DNA of 64,000 nucleotides, taken from Paramyrothecium sp. XJ0827 (Eukaryota > Ascomycota > Sordariomycetes > Hypocreales > Stachybotryaceae). The notes under the pieces were generated by a model, which did not search any database, was not told the DNA's origin, and saw only the letters and a list, made by a program, of their open reading frames with translations. The stretch spans positions 434,001-498,000 of the forward strand of contig JAJFPB010000008.1 in assembly GCA_020881915.1 (NCBI GenBank), in the 5' to 3' direction. The translations under genes and the position numbers were made by a program. Below, in pieces: positions 1-10,413 of this stretch (the stretch's first letter is position 1; every line of letters starts with the position of its first letter).

Positions 1-1049
1 AACATCCTCTCTGTACGTTGGTTAGCCCAGTCCAATAATGCACAGTTCAAACAGGGCTCAGAATTGCCTTGGCATGTTTGAATGTTCTTGGGACGATGGG
101 CGATCAACTTACGACTCAATAGAAATGCTAAAGTATTTGGGCGACTCGGTGGAATGCTTGAACGCCTCAACGGCAACCTGGTGCCCCTTCCCACTTGCGT
201 CAAAGATTTTGGCGAAACGGCCCCCGGTTATCGACTTAATCTCCGCGGCCTGTTCCTCGGGCGTCGCCCGGTTGTCAAAGGTAGCAGCTGCGCCAAGCTG
301 GAGAACACTCTGTGTGGTAGTGCGTCAGTGGTAAACGCTTGCGACGAATATCATCGCTACATACCTCGGATTTCGAAGCGGAACACGAGGCGGCAACCTT
401 GAAACCACAGAGACGGGCAATCTGGATGGCAAAGTGACCCACGGTACCGCTGCCACCTAGGATAATAACCCATTCGTCGGTCTGCTTCGGGGGAGAACCA
501 GGCTCCGGGAGGGCGGCATTCCAAGGAGCCACGATTCCCAAAACCGCGGTCTACTGCACGTTAGATTCAGGCAGTCGTGGAAGGAGCTGAGATTTATTTT
601 GGCATACAAAGACCCCAACCGCGATGGTGGCAGCTCCCTCAACGGATTTCCCGGGCCCAAGCTTGTGAATCAGGTCCTCGTCGACTAGATAGTTGTCCTG
701 GAACGGCTGGTACTCGCTGACGCCCAAACGGCTTGAGCCGTAAACGTAGTCGCCCTTCTGGAGCTTGGTACAGCCCTCGCCCACTTCAACGACGACACCA
801 GCGGCGTCGGAGCCAAGCACGGTGGGCATGCCGGTCGTCATTGCGCCCGTGTAAGCCATCCAGGGCTCGCTAGAATCGTATAAGCATCCATGTCGACCTC
901 GACCGGGAAACAGCTTACACTGGGTTAATTGCTACGAAGAGAGACTTGACGACCGCCTGCTTAGGTCCTGGGGCCTGCCGAGGAATGTCGTCGACTACTT
1001 CAAGAGGAGCAGCTGGTGCCTTGAGCAGAAGTCCTTTATGAGTGGCCAT
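1..1049 (-). CDS. Medium-chain dehydrogenase/reductase (zinc-type alcohol dehydrogenase-like enoyl reductase), 3' end outside window
   Basis: Five exons read on the minus strand: 919-1049, 608-869, 365-550, 113-309 and 1-10. Each junction has GT-AG ends and keeps frame. The 262 visible residues run from MATHKGLLLK through a GroES-like N-terminal domain (VLGSDAAGVVVEVG, then GDYVYG) into the NAD(P)-binding Rossmann fold with the glycine motif GGSGTVGHFAIQIARL. Family members are about 340-370 residues, so roughly 90 C-terminal residues lie beyond the left edge. The cysteines and histidines that bind catalytic zinc in true alcohol dehydrogenases are not evident, which fits the quinone oxidoreductase or trans-enoyl reductase branch. 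Such enzymes reduce activated double bonds with NADPH and some serve polyketide clusters. No cluster partner is visible here, so the substrate is unknown. Confidence 0.85.
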
Positions 1050-2033
1050 TGTGAAGGGGCGGGATTTCGATAATGTTTCAATGCTTGGTTTGCAAAGACG
1101 GATGAGAGTACCAAAGCTAGTAAATGCAATTGCCAGATCTAAACTTATATACACACTTCTCGCGTGCCACACATCGCCAGCGGGCAGCTTCGCGCACACT
1201 TCAACCCACCGGCCCCCTTGCTGTCCGGCCCCCAACCTGTCCCTTGCGATGGATGGCCAATCCACGACCCCACATGCACGGTGGCGTCGGCATCAAAGCA
1301 CGGGGAGCCGAACGCCGAGCGTTTTGCAGGGTTGCGGCCGTCGTGGGCGGTTTCTGGCCTCTCCCCAACGGAAGTGACGGCGTTGCATGGCTGAAATCGT
1401 TGGCTGACGATTCAGACTAGGAGCAAGGTTCGGTCTGGCTCTAACGGAAGCTGGAGGTTGCTTACGCTGGCATGGGATTTTGCTTCATAGCTCTAGTCAG
1501 TCTGGGACCATTCAAGGTGCGGAATTGTAGCATGGGCTTGGAGCTGGTAGTCTACGATAACGGATGCGAGATACGAGGAACTTTAGGCGCTTGTCCATAC
1601 GTTCTAGACCCAGGTCACAGAGGCGTTAATAAATGTGTTTAATCAAGTCTGTTATCACTTAGACAGGCCCGTATCATGTTGGAGGAATGCAGCAGCCAAG
1701 TTAGTTACTATAGAGCTTCGGTCGAATCTCGCTTCAGCGTCTTACAGAGATAAAGTAGCGAACCGCGGGGCACTGCGGGGGTTAAGGAACCTTAACCAGC
1801 AGGTAACAGCTCCCCGGCCCTACAGCCCACCCACGTCTGCAGGTGGACGATTACAGCCCGGCTAAACTATTGATCCGACGCCAGCTGTGGCGCCCATCAC
1901 CGCATCCAACCACCATCGATGGGCCAATTCCCAGGCACCTTGGGCGGTCGGTAGCAGCCTCGTCAAATTTCGCGACAAACCCCAGAGCTCCAAGACACCC
2001 CACGATAGCTTCACCTGACCGCCACCGCACACC
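1050..2033. other. Divergent intergenic region between the dehydrogenase and SmD3 genes
   Basis: About 1 kb shared by two divergent promoters. Open frames here are short, lack recognisable motifs and change frame. Apart from the TATA-like site near 1148 I see no element that I can assign. Confidence 0.6.
1145..1151 (-). promoter_or_regulatory. TATA-like element for the dehydrogenase gene
   Basis: Read on the minus strand this is TATATAA, about 100 bp upstream of the ATG at 1049, a usual fungal TATA distance. No transcript evidence is available. Confidence 0.4.
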
Positions 2034-2544
2034 ATGACGTCCACAATCGGCATCCCCATCAAGCTCCTGAACGAGGCGCAGGTACGTAGGCCTGGATTGG
2101 GCGCCCCCGGCCGCGCCGCCCCACGCGAGCAGGAAACGTAGTGCCGGTATGCTAACTGAATGTTGCTGCGATAGGGCCACATCGTTACCCTCGAGATCAC
2201 CTCGGGCCAGACCTACCGTGGCAAGCTCCTGGAAGGTAAGGAAGACCGCTGCGACTGCTGGAATGCCTTCTAGACTAGTCAATCTTTGCTAACCCGCCCC
2301 CGCAGCCGAGGACAACATGAACGTCCAGCTCAAGGACATCACCGTCACCGCCCGCGACGGCCGCGTCTCCCACCTCGACCAGGTCTACATCCGCGGCTCC
2401 CACGTGCGCTTCTTCATCGTCCCGGACATGCTGCGCAACGCCCCCATGTTCCGCAGCCGCAACGTCCGCGGCCGCGGCGTGGGCCTCGCCCGTGGTCGTG
2501 CCACCGTCAGCCGCGCCAGGGCCAGCGGCCGAGGAGGACGGTAA
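2034..2544 (+). CDS. smd3: Small nuclear ribonucleoprotein Sm D3
   Basis: Three exons, 2034-2081, 2175-2235 and 2306-2544, give 115 residues. The protein opens [20 protein letters not shown]. The Sm1 motif spans the first two introns ([23 protein letters not shown]), and Sm2 is present as [16 protein letters not shown]. An Arg/Gly-rich tail follows ([12 protein letters not shown] through SGRGGR), as in SmD3 proteins, where such tails are methylated on arginine. SmD3 is part of the heptameric Sm ring on U1, U2, U4 and U5 snRNAs. Length and residues match the family closely. Introns use gtacgt and gtaagg donors. Confidence 0.96.
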
Positions 2545-3002
2545 AAAAAGGGACAAGAAAGCTACTGTGTGCGAGGTGGAATGAACGAGATAAGCTACTT
2601 TCACATGGACCGAAGATAAAACAAGTCGTTTGCGAGGGGAGGGCGGAGAGGAAAGGGCGGAGGCTGAGAACGGGACAAAAGCAAATGGCGCGGCTGCTAT
2701 GGCGTTCAGGATTTTTCAAGGAATTTGGTTCACCAGGAAATGAGACTACTCCATTTCTAGATTTGGCATTGCGTGGTCAGAGGACGTTTGATGAAGCAGC
2801 CACAGGTGCTGCATGACACTTCCGAGAGGCGGGCCCATCCGGCTAGGATAAGGTACCTTACAAGCAGTTCATAGGTATCATAATCTATGTCATGAAAGAG
2901 ATCTCTTTTTGCTTGGGGCGACTACGTTGTGGATGTGCAGCAACCGCTATGCCTGCGCCTATATCTTACACATAAAGGCTTCTATACTAATACACAGGGG
3001 CA
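2545..3002. other. Convergent 3' regions of SmD3 and the Mmc1-like gene
   Basis: 458 bp between two convergent stop codons, probably the two 3' UTRs. It contains a 12-bp palindrome TAAGGTACCTTA at 2850-2861. No gene seen. Confidence 0.5.
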
Positions 3003-4913
3003 CTACTTCATGCGTGCCAATGCATCCTCGGCCTCGGCCACGAGGGCACGAGCTTTCTGCAGCTCTTCAGCCCTTGCCTCTGCTTCCTTTGGTGTTTGCG
3101 CCGACTCTCCCTGTGCCAGCACTTCAGCAACGCTTGCCTCCGCCGCTCGCACGGCTTTGCGGCCCTCCTCTCGTGTCTCCCCTTCCCAGAACTCCCGCGC
3201 CGTCTCCCATTTGTTCTGGAGTCGGTTCAGGCTGTAGACGACGCCAAGCGCTGCGACGGCACCGGCTTCGTAAAGCGTCGAGGCAAACGACGAGACATAC
3301 AGGAGCGCTGCTAGTGACGTGGTCAAGGACGAGAAGCCAAGTGACTGCACGACCAGTCGCTGAGCCAGGGATTGCAGCGCTGGCACAGTCTCGTTCTGCA
3401 GGTAACGACGTGTAAAGGTGATGTGCCCGGGCCACTTGGGTAGCCCAGCCGTGGCTTTGACAGGAGGAATGAACGCCAACTCATCCGATTCTGGTTTGCG
3501 TAGAGGGGCCGAGACTGCGAGCCCCTCTGAAGATACTGGTTGCGAATAGCGAGGTGATCCGCCTCCGAGCTCTGCCACTCGACCAGTAAGGTACACCAGC
3601 TCCTGCTCAGCAGTAGGCAAAAACCGCTGGCTAAGCATCTCGCTGGTCAGCATGCCAACATCATCTACTCTCCAAAACAGCTTCCACCATCCGAGCTTCC
3701 GCCACCTTCTGCCAGTAAAGGCAGCGTCGAGTTCTGCTTGTAATTCAGTGTGTGCTTGCTGTGCCCAGTCCGCCAGTGCCCTGTTCAGCGACTGCACAGC
3801 AGCTGAGTCGATGCTCATGACAAGGCCACTGGACAGGTTACGCGACTCCTCCAGCTGTATATCAGCCATGGAGTTTTGCAGGATAGAGGCCACGAGCTTC
3901 CGCACCGCTGGCTTCGTGCCGCCTCCGTCCGCTGCGTTGTTGGATTTCAGCCACGCAACAATGTCTGGTAAATTACTAGCCGTCCAGAGGCGTTCGTATT
4001 CCATGCCATGCTGCGGCCCCTGTCGGAACAAACGAACGGCCTTCCCTGCTTGGGCAACGTCTATTATTTCAAAAGGAGCGCCAAGCTGCTCCTTGGACAC
4101 GCCTGCCATGTTGACTGTTGGGAGGATAGACTCCTGGCTTTCCACCAATGGAAGGGCTGCGATATGGACCGCTCCCGCGAAGCCGTCCGCAACCAGCACC
4201 GCCTGGTGTACTGGAGTCGTGATGGGCGTGAAGCGACCCTCACCAGAGGGAATTTCCACTACAGGGACTAGGAGCGCTTCCTCAGCAGACTGGATACTCG
4301 AGTCGCCGCCATTCGTGAAAGGGGCGTCGATTTCCATGAGAAGAAACTCCAAGTTGAGGTTGTTGAGCGAAGGCGAGGAGATGTGTAGCTCGGGCGGCAC
4401 GGCACCTGTCGTAAATGTCAGAGCATTCTCGGTCTGGTGCTGCGGCGTGACCCGGACAATCAATGGTCGAGTTGTGTCGTAGCTGTCTATCTTGGCTTCC
4501 CATTCCTGCTCATCGCTCAGCGGATCCGCAAGAAGCGCTCGAAGGAGACTGCGCGCAGTCCTGCCGTCGCCCGATGTGCCGGCCAGACCGAAGATGGCGA
4601 CCCGCACGACCTCTGATCCGGGGTGCTGCTGAAGCCCTTGGACGGCCAATTGCACCCTCGAGATGTTCACGAGCGTCGGGTAGCGTTTCTCCAGCTCCAA
4701 GAGGCATTGCTGAAGCTTCAAGCGGTCGTTGGAAGCTGCGGCTGCCGTGGATTGGTATCTTTGTGTGATGGCGGTGCGGCGCCGTGGCGGTTCGGTGCGT
4801 GCGTGTTGCGCCAGGGAGCAGAAGGGGCACACGGAGGGGCCTCTGGATCTGCTGCCTTTCACGAGCAGGCCGAAGCGGCCATGCTGGGCCAGTAGTGGCC
4901 GTTTGAGCGCCAT
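3003..4913 (-). CDS. Mitochondrial Mmc1-like protein (degenerate GTPase-like N-terminal part, C-terminal membrane segment)
   Basis: A single uninterrupted exon encodes 636 residues from an ATG at 4913. The N-terminus is rich in Arg, Ser and Ala and lacks acidic residues until about residue 40 (MALKRPLLAQHGRFGLLVKG), as expected for a mitochondrial presequence. Residues 108-119 read FGLAGTSGDGRT, which resembles a worn P-loop (GxxxxGKS without the Lys-Ser pair). A Gly/Ala/Leu-rich hydrophobic stretch sits at about residues 545-590, followed by a charged, probably coiled-coil tail. This layout fits the fungal Mmc1 family, which I recall as a dynamin-related mitochondrial inner-membrane protein affecting cristae. 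The family call is from memory of its C-terminal domain and is moderately secure; mitochondrial location is inferred. Confidence 0.65.
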   Translation of the reverse strand: MALKRPLLAQHGRFGLLVKGSRSRGPSVCPFCSLAQHARTEPPRRRTAITQRYQSTAAAASNDRLKLQQCLLELEKRYPTLVNISRVQLAVQGLQQHPGSEVVRVAIFGLAGTSGDGRTARSLLRALLADPLSDEQEWEAKIDSYDTTRPLIVRVTPQHQTENALTFTTGAVPPELHISSPSLNNLNLEFLLMEIDAPFTNGGDSSIQSAEEALLVPVVEIPSGEGRFTPITTPVHQAVLVADGFAGAVHIAALPLVESQESILPTVNMAGVSKEQLGAPFEIIDVAQAGKAVRLFRQGPQHGMEYERLWTASNLPDIVAWLKSNNAADGGGTKPAVRKLVASILQNSMADIQLEESRNLSSGLVMSIDSAAVQSLNRALADWAQQAHTELQAELDAAFTGRRWRKLGWWKLFWRVDDVGMLTSEMLSQRFLPTAEQELVYLTGRVAELGGGSPRYSQPVSSEGLAVSAPLRKPESDELAFIPPVKATAGLPKWPGHITFTRRYLQNETVPALQSLAQRLVVQSLGFSSLTTSLAALLYVSSFASTLYEAGAVAALGVVYSLNRLQNKWETAREFWEGETREEGRKAVRAAEASVAEVLAQGESAQTPKEAEARAEELQKARALVAEAEDALARMK

Positions 4914-5904
4914 TGGCGAGTTTTTGAAGTTCGGATGAGATCAGATGTTGAAGCTCTTTTCGGGAGCTATGCGCGTCATACCGGCAAAGGTGCGGAAAAA
5001 ACCAGGCGGACAGGGCAGCACCTCGCCCGGACCTGGTGTCTAAGTACCTTACGTAGCCGAACACTCCAGACCTGTACTTGTCGGTAATCCATCACTACTA
5101 CAGTATACCTTGTTGATTCTGAACTGCTGTTGCTAGCCTTTTCAACACTTATACAATGCTCTAGAAATCGATGTTCGTGTCTACGGGCAACAGTTCACCG
5201 TGACTGACCTGATTTGGGATGGTTTTGTTCATCTTCTTCAACTAATGTTACCTGCAGGGACGATGGACCCTTGCGGCAGCCCATCTCCTACACGGTAATT
5301 GCGACGCCGGGTGATGCCAATGGTCCCTCGATCCATTGCCAAGCATTCTGCCTGGTCGTCGGCTGCCTCCTCAATAAGCATAATTGTGTAGCATAAGGCT
5401 GTTCTGTGCACCGCGGATCAAAAGGCTATCAACCCTTGACTAGGCATAGTTTAAGGCTGAAGGACGCTTGTGCTACGACTGAGGACGGCCGAATCACGCA
5501 TCTGCTTTGTTGGTGATGAGCGGGACATACTCCCCTGCATAGTGCTGATTGGTGACCATCTTCCTGCAGGGCCGGATAGTGGATGGGACCGTTGTGGCTG
5601 AGCTCGCCTGATTGAGGCGGTTCATCCTAAAAGAATCCTTCGAGCGCGCATATGTGGGGAGATCACGGCCGTGCGCTTGGGTCGTGATGTAAACCCACCA
5701 GGGATGTTATGAGGCGCTGTTCCCGTTGGGGGCTACGATGGCAACAGGCAGGGGACGAATAGACAATATATATTAAGTATGATATATCCTGGAGCTTTGG
5801 GACAATTTCCCCTGATCTAGCTCAAGCATCCTCAAGATACATTCCATCTATCTTACTTAGAACCTTGCAGTTCATACAAACCTATCTCATTTCAACTGAT
5901 TCAA
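4914..5904. other. Divergent intergenic region
   Basis: About 1 kb between two divergent starts. Open frames are short and unconvincing. The only element worth noting is the A/T run near 5767 ahead of the coiled-coil gene. Confidence 0.5.
5767..5775 (+). promoter_or_regulatory. TATA-like element upstream of the coiled-coil gene
   Basis: TATATATTA lies about 138 bp upstream of the ATG at 5905 in otherwise mixed sequence. Plausible TATA box; not tested. Confidence 0.4.
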
Positions 5905-6966
5905 ATGTCAGACCCGAAGCAATTGATCCAAAATTCAATTGCCGCGAACAAGGCTCTTGTCGCGACTCTTGCACAGACCGACTATGCGCCGCCGGCCCTT
6001 GAACAGCAGAAGCGCCTGCTGGCCGAGCTCAAGGCAGACCTTGACCGCTCCAACAAGGCAATCCCCTGGTTGAAGCACAAGCAGGCGTGCGAGCTGCGTG
6101 ACCACGAGGACTACCGCGACAGCCACTTCAAGAAGTTCCTGTTCAAGGCCACAAAGCGGACCGACAAGTTCGCCGAGCGGGCCGAGAAGGAGGAGCGCGA
6201 GTACTTCGAGGCCCTCCAGAAGCTGCACAACGAGGAGAAGCTCAACGAGAACCTCAAGGCGCGCATCTCCGAGCTCGAAGGGGTGCTGCCCGAGCTGGAG
6301 GACAAGGCCAGGATCAACAAGGACGCGCAGAGGCGCCTCGACGACCTGTACTTCTCCATCTTCACGGGCCCCTCGCCGCAGTTCCCCGGCGACGATGAGA
6401 GGGAGAGCCGGAGCAACCAGGCTCTCCAGGTCTACCACGACGCCAGGGTGAAGCTGGAAGCGGACGAGCAAGTTCGCGAAATCATGTCGGAAGTCTGGAA
6501 CAACCTCAAGAGATCGCTGGGCCACATGGAGGAGGCCCTGGACGCCTCGAGGCTCGACATGTTCGGCGGAGGCACCATGGCCGACCTCATGGAGAGGAAC
6601 GCCCTGTCCAGCTCGGAGCGCCAGATCACGCAGGCCCAGATGCTGGTGCTGCGGGCTCAGAGGATCTCCAACCACGTCGCCGACTTCCCGCGGTTCAAGT
6701 TCGTCGAGCAGAGCATGCTGGGCGACGTCATCTTCGACAACATCTTCTCCGACATGGCCATGCACGACAAGCTCAAGGAGGGCAAGCTCGAGGTCCAGAA
6801 GCTCGTCGTGTGGGGCCAGGAGCAGGTCACGAGGGCCACCGACAGGAAGAACATCTCGGCGCAGGAGCTGCGCGGCAGGGAGGCCGAGCTGGAGAGCGCC
6901 CGCAGGGACTTGCAAAAGTTCCGCGAGGGCATCTTCGAGAAGGTTGCGAACGGGCAGGTTCCATAA
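5905..6966 (+). CDS. Coiled-coil protein of unknown function
   Basis: One exon, 353 residues, starting at ATG 5905. The sequence is mostly helical and charged, with Glu/Lys/Leu-rich heptad-like stretches at about residues 85-150 (FAERAEKEEREYFEALQKLH) and at the C-terminal end (AQELRGREAELESARRDLQK). There is no signal peptide or membrane segment. A Gly-containing break, MFGGGTMADLM, lies near residue 220. Such proteins occur as unnamed hypotheticals in Pezizomycotina. Codon use is strongly biased to C or G in the third position, suggesting good expression, and this bias also opens a long chance frame on the opposite strand. Function cannot be deduced; a scaffold or BAR-like role would be speculation. 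Confidence 0.85.
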   Translation: MSDPKQLIQNSIAANKALVATLAQTDYAPPALEQQKRLLAELKADLDRSNKAIPWLKHKQACELRDHEDYRDSHFKKFLFKATKRTDKFAERAEKEEREYFEALQKLHNEEKLNENLKARISELEGVLPELEDKARINKDAQRRLDDLYFSIFTGPSPQFPGDDERESRSNQALQVYHDARVKLEADEQVREIMSEVWNNLKRSLGHMEEALDASRLDMFGGGTMADLMERNALSSSERQITQAQMLVLRAQRISNHVADFPRFKFVEQSMLGDVIFDNIFSDMAMHDKLKEGKLEVQKLVVWGQEQVTRATDRKNISAQELRGREAELESARRDLQKFREGIFEKVANGQVP

Positions 6967-7700
6967 GCGCGGCCTCTTCCGTCGCAGAGCTTGCCGCACT
7001 GTCTTTTACTCGATGACTTTGCCTGCCTTTCTCTCGTTAAACTATAAGTTTAAGCCCATGATCTGATTTATAGCTCAAATAGTACACCACGATACCCCCC
7101 GCCGCACGTTAGTTTCCATGTCCCATGCCAGCCACTGAAAGTGACCGGCCAGCCTTCCACTGCATTCCTATCGAGCATTCCACCGTAAAGGGCTGACGAG
7201 TCCTGCTAAGCCTCGGCTGCGATCGCAAAGGAACCCAGGTTGGTGGTAACTTTGGCGATTGACTGATCTGATCTAGAACGACGCCACTCGCAAAACGTGG
7301 GAGTATAAGCTTTCTGTCGACGTGGCTAAGCAAACCCAGCAACGCTCGTTCAGCCCTGAGTTGCGATGGCAAGCGACTACCGCCTCGTAGTTTGAAGTGC
7401 TAGTAGCGGCCACGGATCCGAGGCAATGCTGGTCGTGAACGTCACAAGCCGATCTGCCGATTTAAATAACGGGCTCGTGCCCGGGAGAGAGCACAGCATT
7501 GGTTCACGTCGAACGGTGCACACCTGCTCAACGTCGATCATTTGCTCATGACTCGGTCTGCGATTCGATTTGTTTTGTTATATTGATCTCAACAGACTCC
7601 TTGGCATTCCATTGATACCTCGACCTGATTGGAAAGAATAGAGAATCGAGTCGAAAGTACCATATCAAGCCGCTGCTCGCCATCACCACCACAGGAGAAC
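6967..7700. other. Intergenic region upstream of the RTA1-like gene
   Basis: 734 bp containing the 3' UTR of the coiled-coil gene and the RTA1-like promoter. No supported coding frame. An A/T-rich stretch lies at about 7455-7470 and another near 7570; either might set the transcription start. Confidence 0.5.
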
Positions 7701-8630
7701 ATGAGTAACTCTAGCAGTGGAAGTGCACGTATGTCTCACCGGTTATTTCTAGACACAATATGTAAAAACTAAATGATTTTAGCCATCGAGGGCTATGTTG
7801 ACCCCAACTTCCCCAATCCCAATGGCAAGTGGGACACCCCTATCATCATCTACGGATACACGCCCGCCTTCTCCCTCGCCGTATTCGCAGCCGCCTGGTT
7901 CTTCGTCTTCTTCATCATCCACACCGCCCAGACGATTCGCTTCCGCAGCTGGTTCTTCATCACCTTCTCCGTAGGCTTATTGTTTGAGATTGTCGGCTAC
8001 ATTGCGCGCTGCTTGTCGGCCAAGAAGGACCCGTATCATCTGCTCTACTTCATCTTCAATTACTTCTTCATCGTGACGGCGCCAGTGTTTCTAGCTGCTG
8101 GCGTCTACACCATCCTATCGGCACTCATCCAGCGGTTCGGCTCTAAGTATGCCTTTCTGGGGCCGAAGCTCATCCTCTGGTTCTTCATCACCTCCGACGC
8201 CATTGCAACCATTGTCCAGGTTGCCGGCGCTGCCCTCATCGGCGTGCGGGAATCAAACAGAGAGGACCCGACCGATGCCAACAACATTCTCCTTGCAGGT
8301 CTTGCCTACCAGGTATTTTCAATTACCGTCTTCGTCATTCTCGTAGCCAGCTTCCTGTTCCGCGCGAGGAATGCTGTTCGCACTGCGGGCCTGACTGTCT
8401 TTTCAACGGTCTTTAGCATTGCCACTCTCATGATCTACCTCAGAACCATCTTTCGTCTGGCCGAGACAGCGCAAGGACTCAACGGATATCTTCAATCTAT
8501 TGAGATATACTTTGCGTGTCTTGAGTTTGCACCCATCGCGCTGGCCGTGCTTCTCTTTGCCGGATGGCACCCAGGCAGATGTGTTGGGGCCAAGGTGAGG
8601 GTGCGGCCGACAGAAAAGAATGGTGTTTGA
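7701..8630 (+). CDS. RTA1-like seven-transmembrane protein
   Basis: Two exons, 7701-7728 and 7783-8630, encode 291 residues. The 28-nt first exon supplies MSNSSSGSA and joins in frame to PIEGYVDPNF. Seven hydrophobic segments follow, beginning IIIYGYTPAFSLAVFAAAWF. Family-typical elements include FEIVGYIARCLSAKKDPY between helices 2 and 3, the APVFLAAGVYTIL segment in helix 4, and FRLAETAQGLNGYL with a conserved acidic residue before helix 7. RTA1-type proteins (yeast Rta1, Rsb1, Pug1) are fungal plasma-membrane or ER proteins linked to resistance to sterol-binding drugs, sphingoid-base export or porphyrin movement. Which of these applies cannot be told from sequence. Confidence 0.92.
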
Positions 8631-8933
8631 AGAGACTGGAACGAGCGTTATGAGAAAGCTCTGCGGAACGTGTGTCACCACAGAAGTGTTACACGAATAA
8701 GATGGGACAAGGCTGTCAATCATAACTTAGAATGCGTGTAAATGTTAATGTTAGATGCCCATACCACTACAACTCTTGCGTCTGTGGTTGTATGAAATCA
8801 ACCAATTCCAAGATTACATGCTAGTTGGGCAGATGAACAACTCAACCCTATCAGTGTGCTCATGGTCGTTTCCTCTCATGGACTGCGAAAGACGAAAGCC
8901 CAGTAACCTCAGTCTATTGATCTAGTACTTTGG
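8631..8933. other. Convergent 3' regions of the RTA1-like and GH18 genes
   Basis: 303 bp between two convergent stop codons. A/T-rich, with no supported coding frame. Confidence 0.5.
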
Positions 8934-9941
8934 TTAGTCCTCAGCCTCATCTGAGAAATACTCAAACTCCTTCGGCACATCAACAGCAGCTTTGTTCCAT
9001 TTCGCGTCCGCATCTATCTCAGCCGCCGTCTCCACCGCAGACTTGATCGCGACGTCCGGCTCTGCCGTATGTCGTCCTAGGAGCGAGCTCATCGTCTTCG
9101 CCCACTCCCACGGCCGCTCCTTCCCGCCAGGCAAGCTGTTGAAGTACTCCCAGCCCATGACGCCGCCGAACCGATCGTATCGGCCGCGCAGAACCGTCAT
9201 AACCATCGCCAAGGGATCGTACGGAACGAAGCCCCCGCCGTTCTCGGGGTTGGTCACCAGGCCGACGACAATCTTCTCCGGCAGCCATCCCTTGCGGATG
9301 ATGAAGTCATACATCAGCGGGTTGCTCATGTCGCCCCAGCCGCAGTAGAATTGCGTATTATACCAAGCAATGTCCTTGCCCCGCATGACCTCGAGCGCCT
9401 CGTAGTCGAAGCCGCTGAGGTTCTTGGTGAAATCGAGCAGAGAATAGGCGACGGGCGCCAGGGTAATGATGAAGTCTTTGCCGAAATCGCTCCTTATGCG
9501 GTCGATCAAGCGAATGATGCCGGCGAGGCTCATCGGCTCTTCAACGTCCAGGTCTAGGCCGTCCAGTCCCCTCTCTTTCACCAGGTCTCTCACCGGTCCA
9601 TAATACCTCTCAAAGTCTTCTGGTGATCCGTCCAGTCGCTGGTAGCTGCCCTGGGCCGCACCACCCAACATGCCCATCACCCTCACTCCCGAAGCCTGCA
9701 GAACCCGCAGCTCCGCCCAAAGGGTCTGGAAGCGCGGATGATCTGGACGATGGTCATTGAGGGTGAGCTGGAGCGGGTCCTCGTTGACATGAATCGCCGC
9801 CAGGATCACATGAGTTATGGCAATGCCGGGCTGCGTGATGAGTGGAAGGATGGAGATGTGCTTGCCGGCGGGGTCATGGTGGGTTTGGTAGTATGTTATC
9901 AAGCGAGGCAGTGGATTTGAGGCTGGGGGAAGAGGAGGCAT
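8934..9941 (-). CDS. GH18 glycoside hydrolase (chitinase or endo-beta-N-acetylglucosaminidase-like), no signal peptide
   Basis: One exon, 335 residues, ATG at 9941. The GH18 catalytic signature DxxDxDxE is intact: D127, D130, D132 and E134 in LDGLDLDVEEP, where the Glu is the proton donor and hydrolysis uses the substrate N-acetyl group. Other TIM-barrel landmarks are LITYYQTHHD at strand 1, VRVMGMLGG at strand 3, WYNTQFYCGWGD at strand 6 and GGVMGWEYFNS at the end. There is no signal peptide, chitin-binding module or C-terminal anchor. That argues for an intracellular enzyme, or one exported without a classical signal, closer to the ENGase-like or small cytosolic chitinases of fungi than to secreted endochitinases. 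Confidence 0.9.
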   Translation of the reverse strand: MPPLPPASNPLPRLITYYQTHHDPAGKHISILPLITQPGIAITHVILAAIHVNEDPLQLTLNDHRPDHPRFQTLWAELRVLQASGVRVMGMLGGAAQGSYQRLDGSPEDFERYYGPVRDLVKERGLDGLDLDVEEPMSLAGIIRLIDRIRSDFGKDFIITLAPVAYSLLDFTKNLSGFDYEALEVMRGKDIAWYNTQFYCGWGDMSNPLMYDFIIRKGWLPEKIVVGLVTNPENGGGFVPYDPLAMVMTVLRGRYDRFGGVMGWEYFNSLPGGKERPWEWAKTMSSLLGRHTAEPDVAIKSAVETAAEIDADAKWNKAAVDVPKEFEYFSDEAED

Positions 9942-10413
9942 TGAAGCGACAAAGGTGGATGTCTAAACTCTAGTCTATAAAGGGCTGCCAAGGCAACATA
10001 GGCCACAAATTGTCTGAAGCAAATGTATTGTGCAAGGAGAATGGCCGCTTCAGGACGCAGGCTCGCATTGTCACGGACGTTGGTGCTGGTCTGTAAGGGG
10101 CCACCCACTGTGGACGCCTACCATGTTTAGTGCTGTCACACCTCTCCAGCTAACATCCACGTAGGGTAGCCTCTGCGCCAACACATCATGACCCTTTACA
10201 CATACTATCCGAAAACGCAGACAAAGAACAATGTATTGTGTTTGTTTGAATTGCTAACTCAACAAATTGTAACCCATGTCGAAGCAATGTAGATATCTAG
10301 CAAAGGTCATTAAGTTACAATGGTGTTCCTCGTCCCATCATTATCAATACATCTTCCCAGCATAAGCGTCATCAGGTACGGATACAGAGCTGTCGATATC
10401 ACTTCTCGACAGT
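9942..10413. other. Intergenic region between two minus-strand genes
   Basis: 472 bp forming the GH18 promoter and the 3' region of the secreted orphan. No supported open frame. Confidence 0.5.

Noticed and set aside
2850..2861. Palindromes containing GGTACC or GTAC (2850, 47109, 47179, 61637)
   Set aside because: Looked like a dispersed element, but counts of GGTACC and of 12-14 bp perfect palindromes are about what chance predicts in 64 kb.
5935..6999. 354-codon minus-strand open frame antisense to the coiled-coil gene
   Set aside because: Mirror of the plus-strand gene caused by strong G/C third-position bias; the product is a Leu/Val/Glu-rich string without a recognisable domain.
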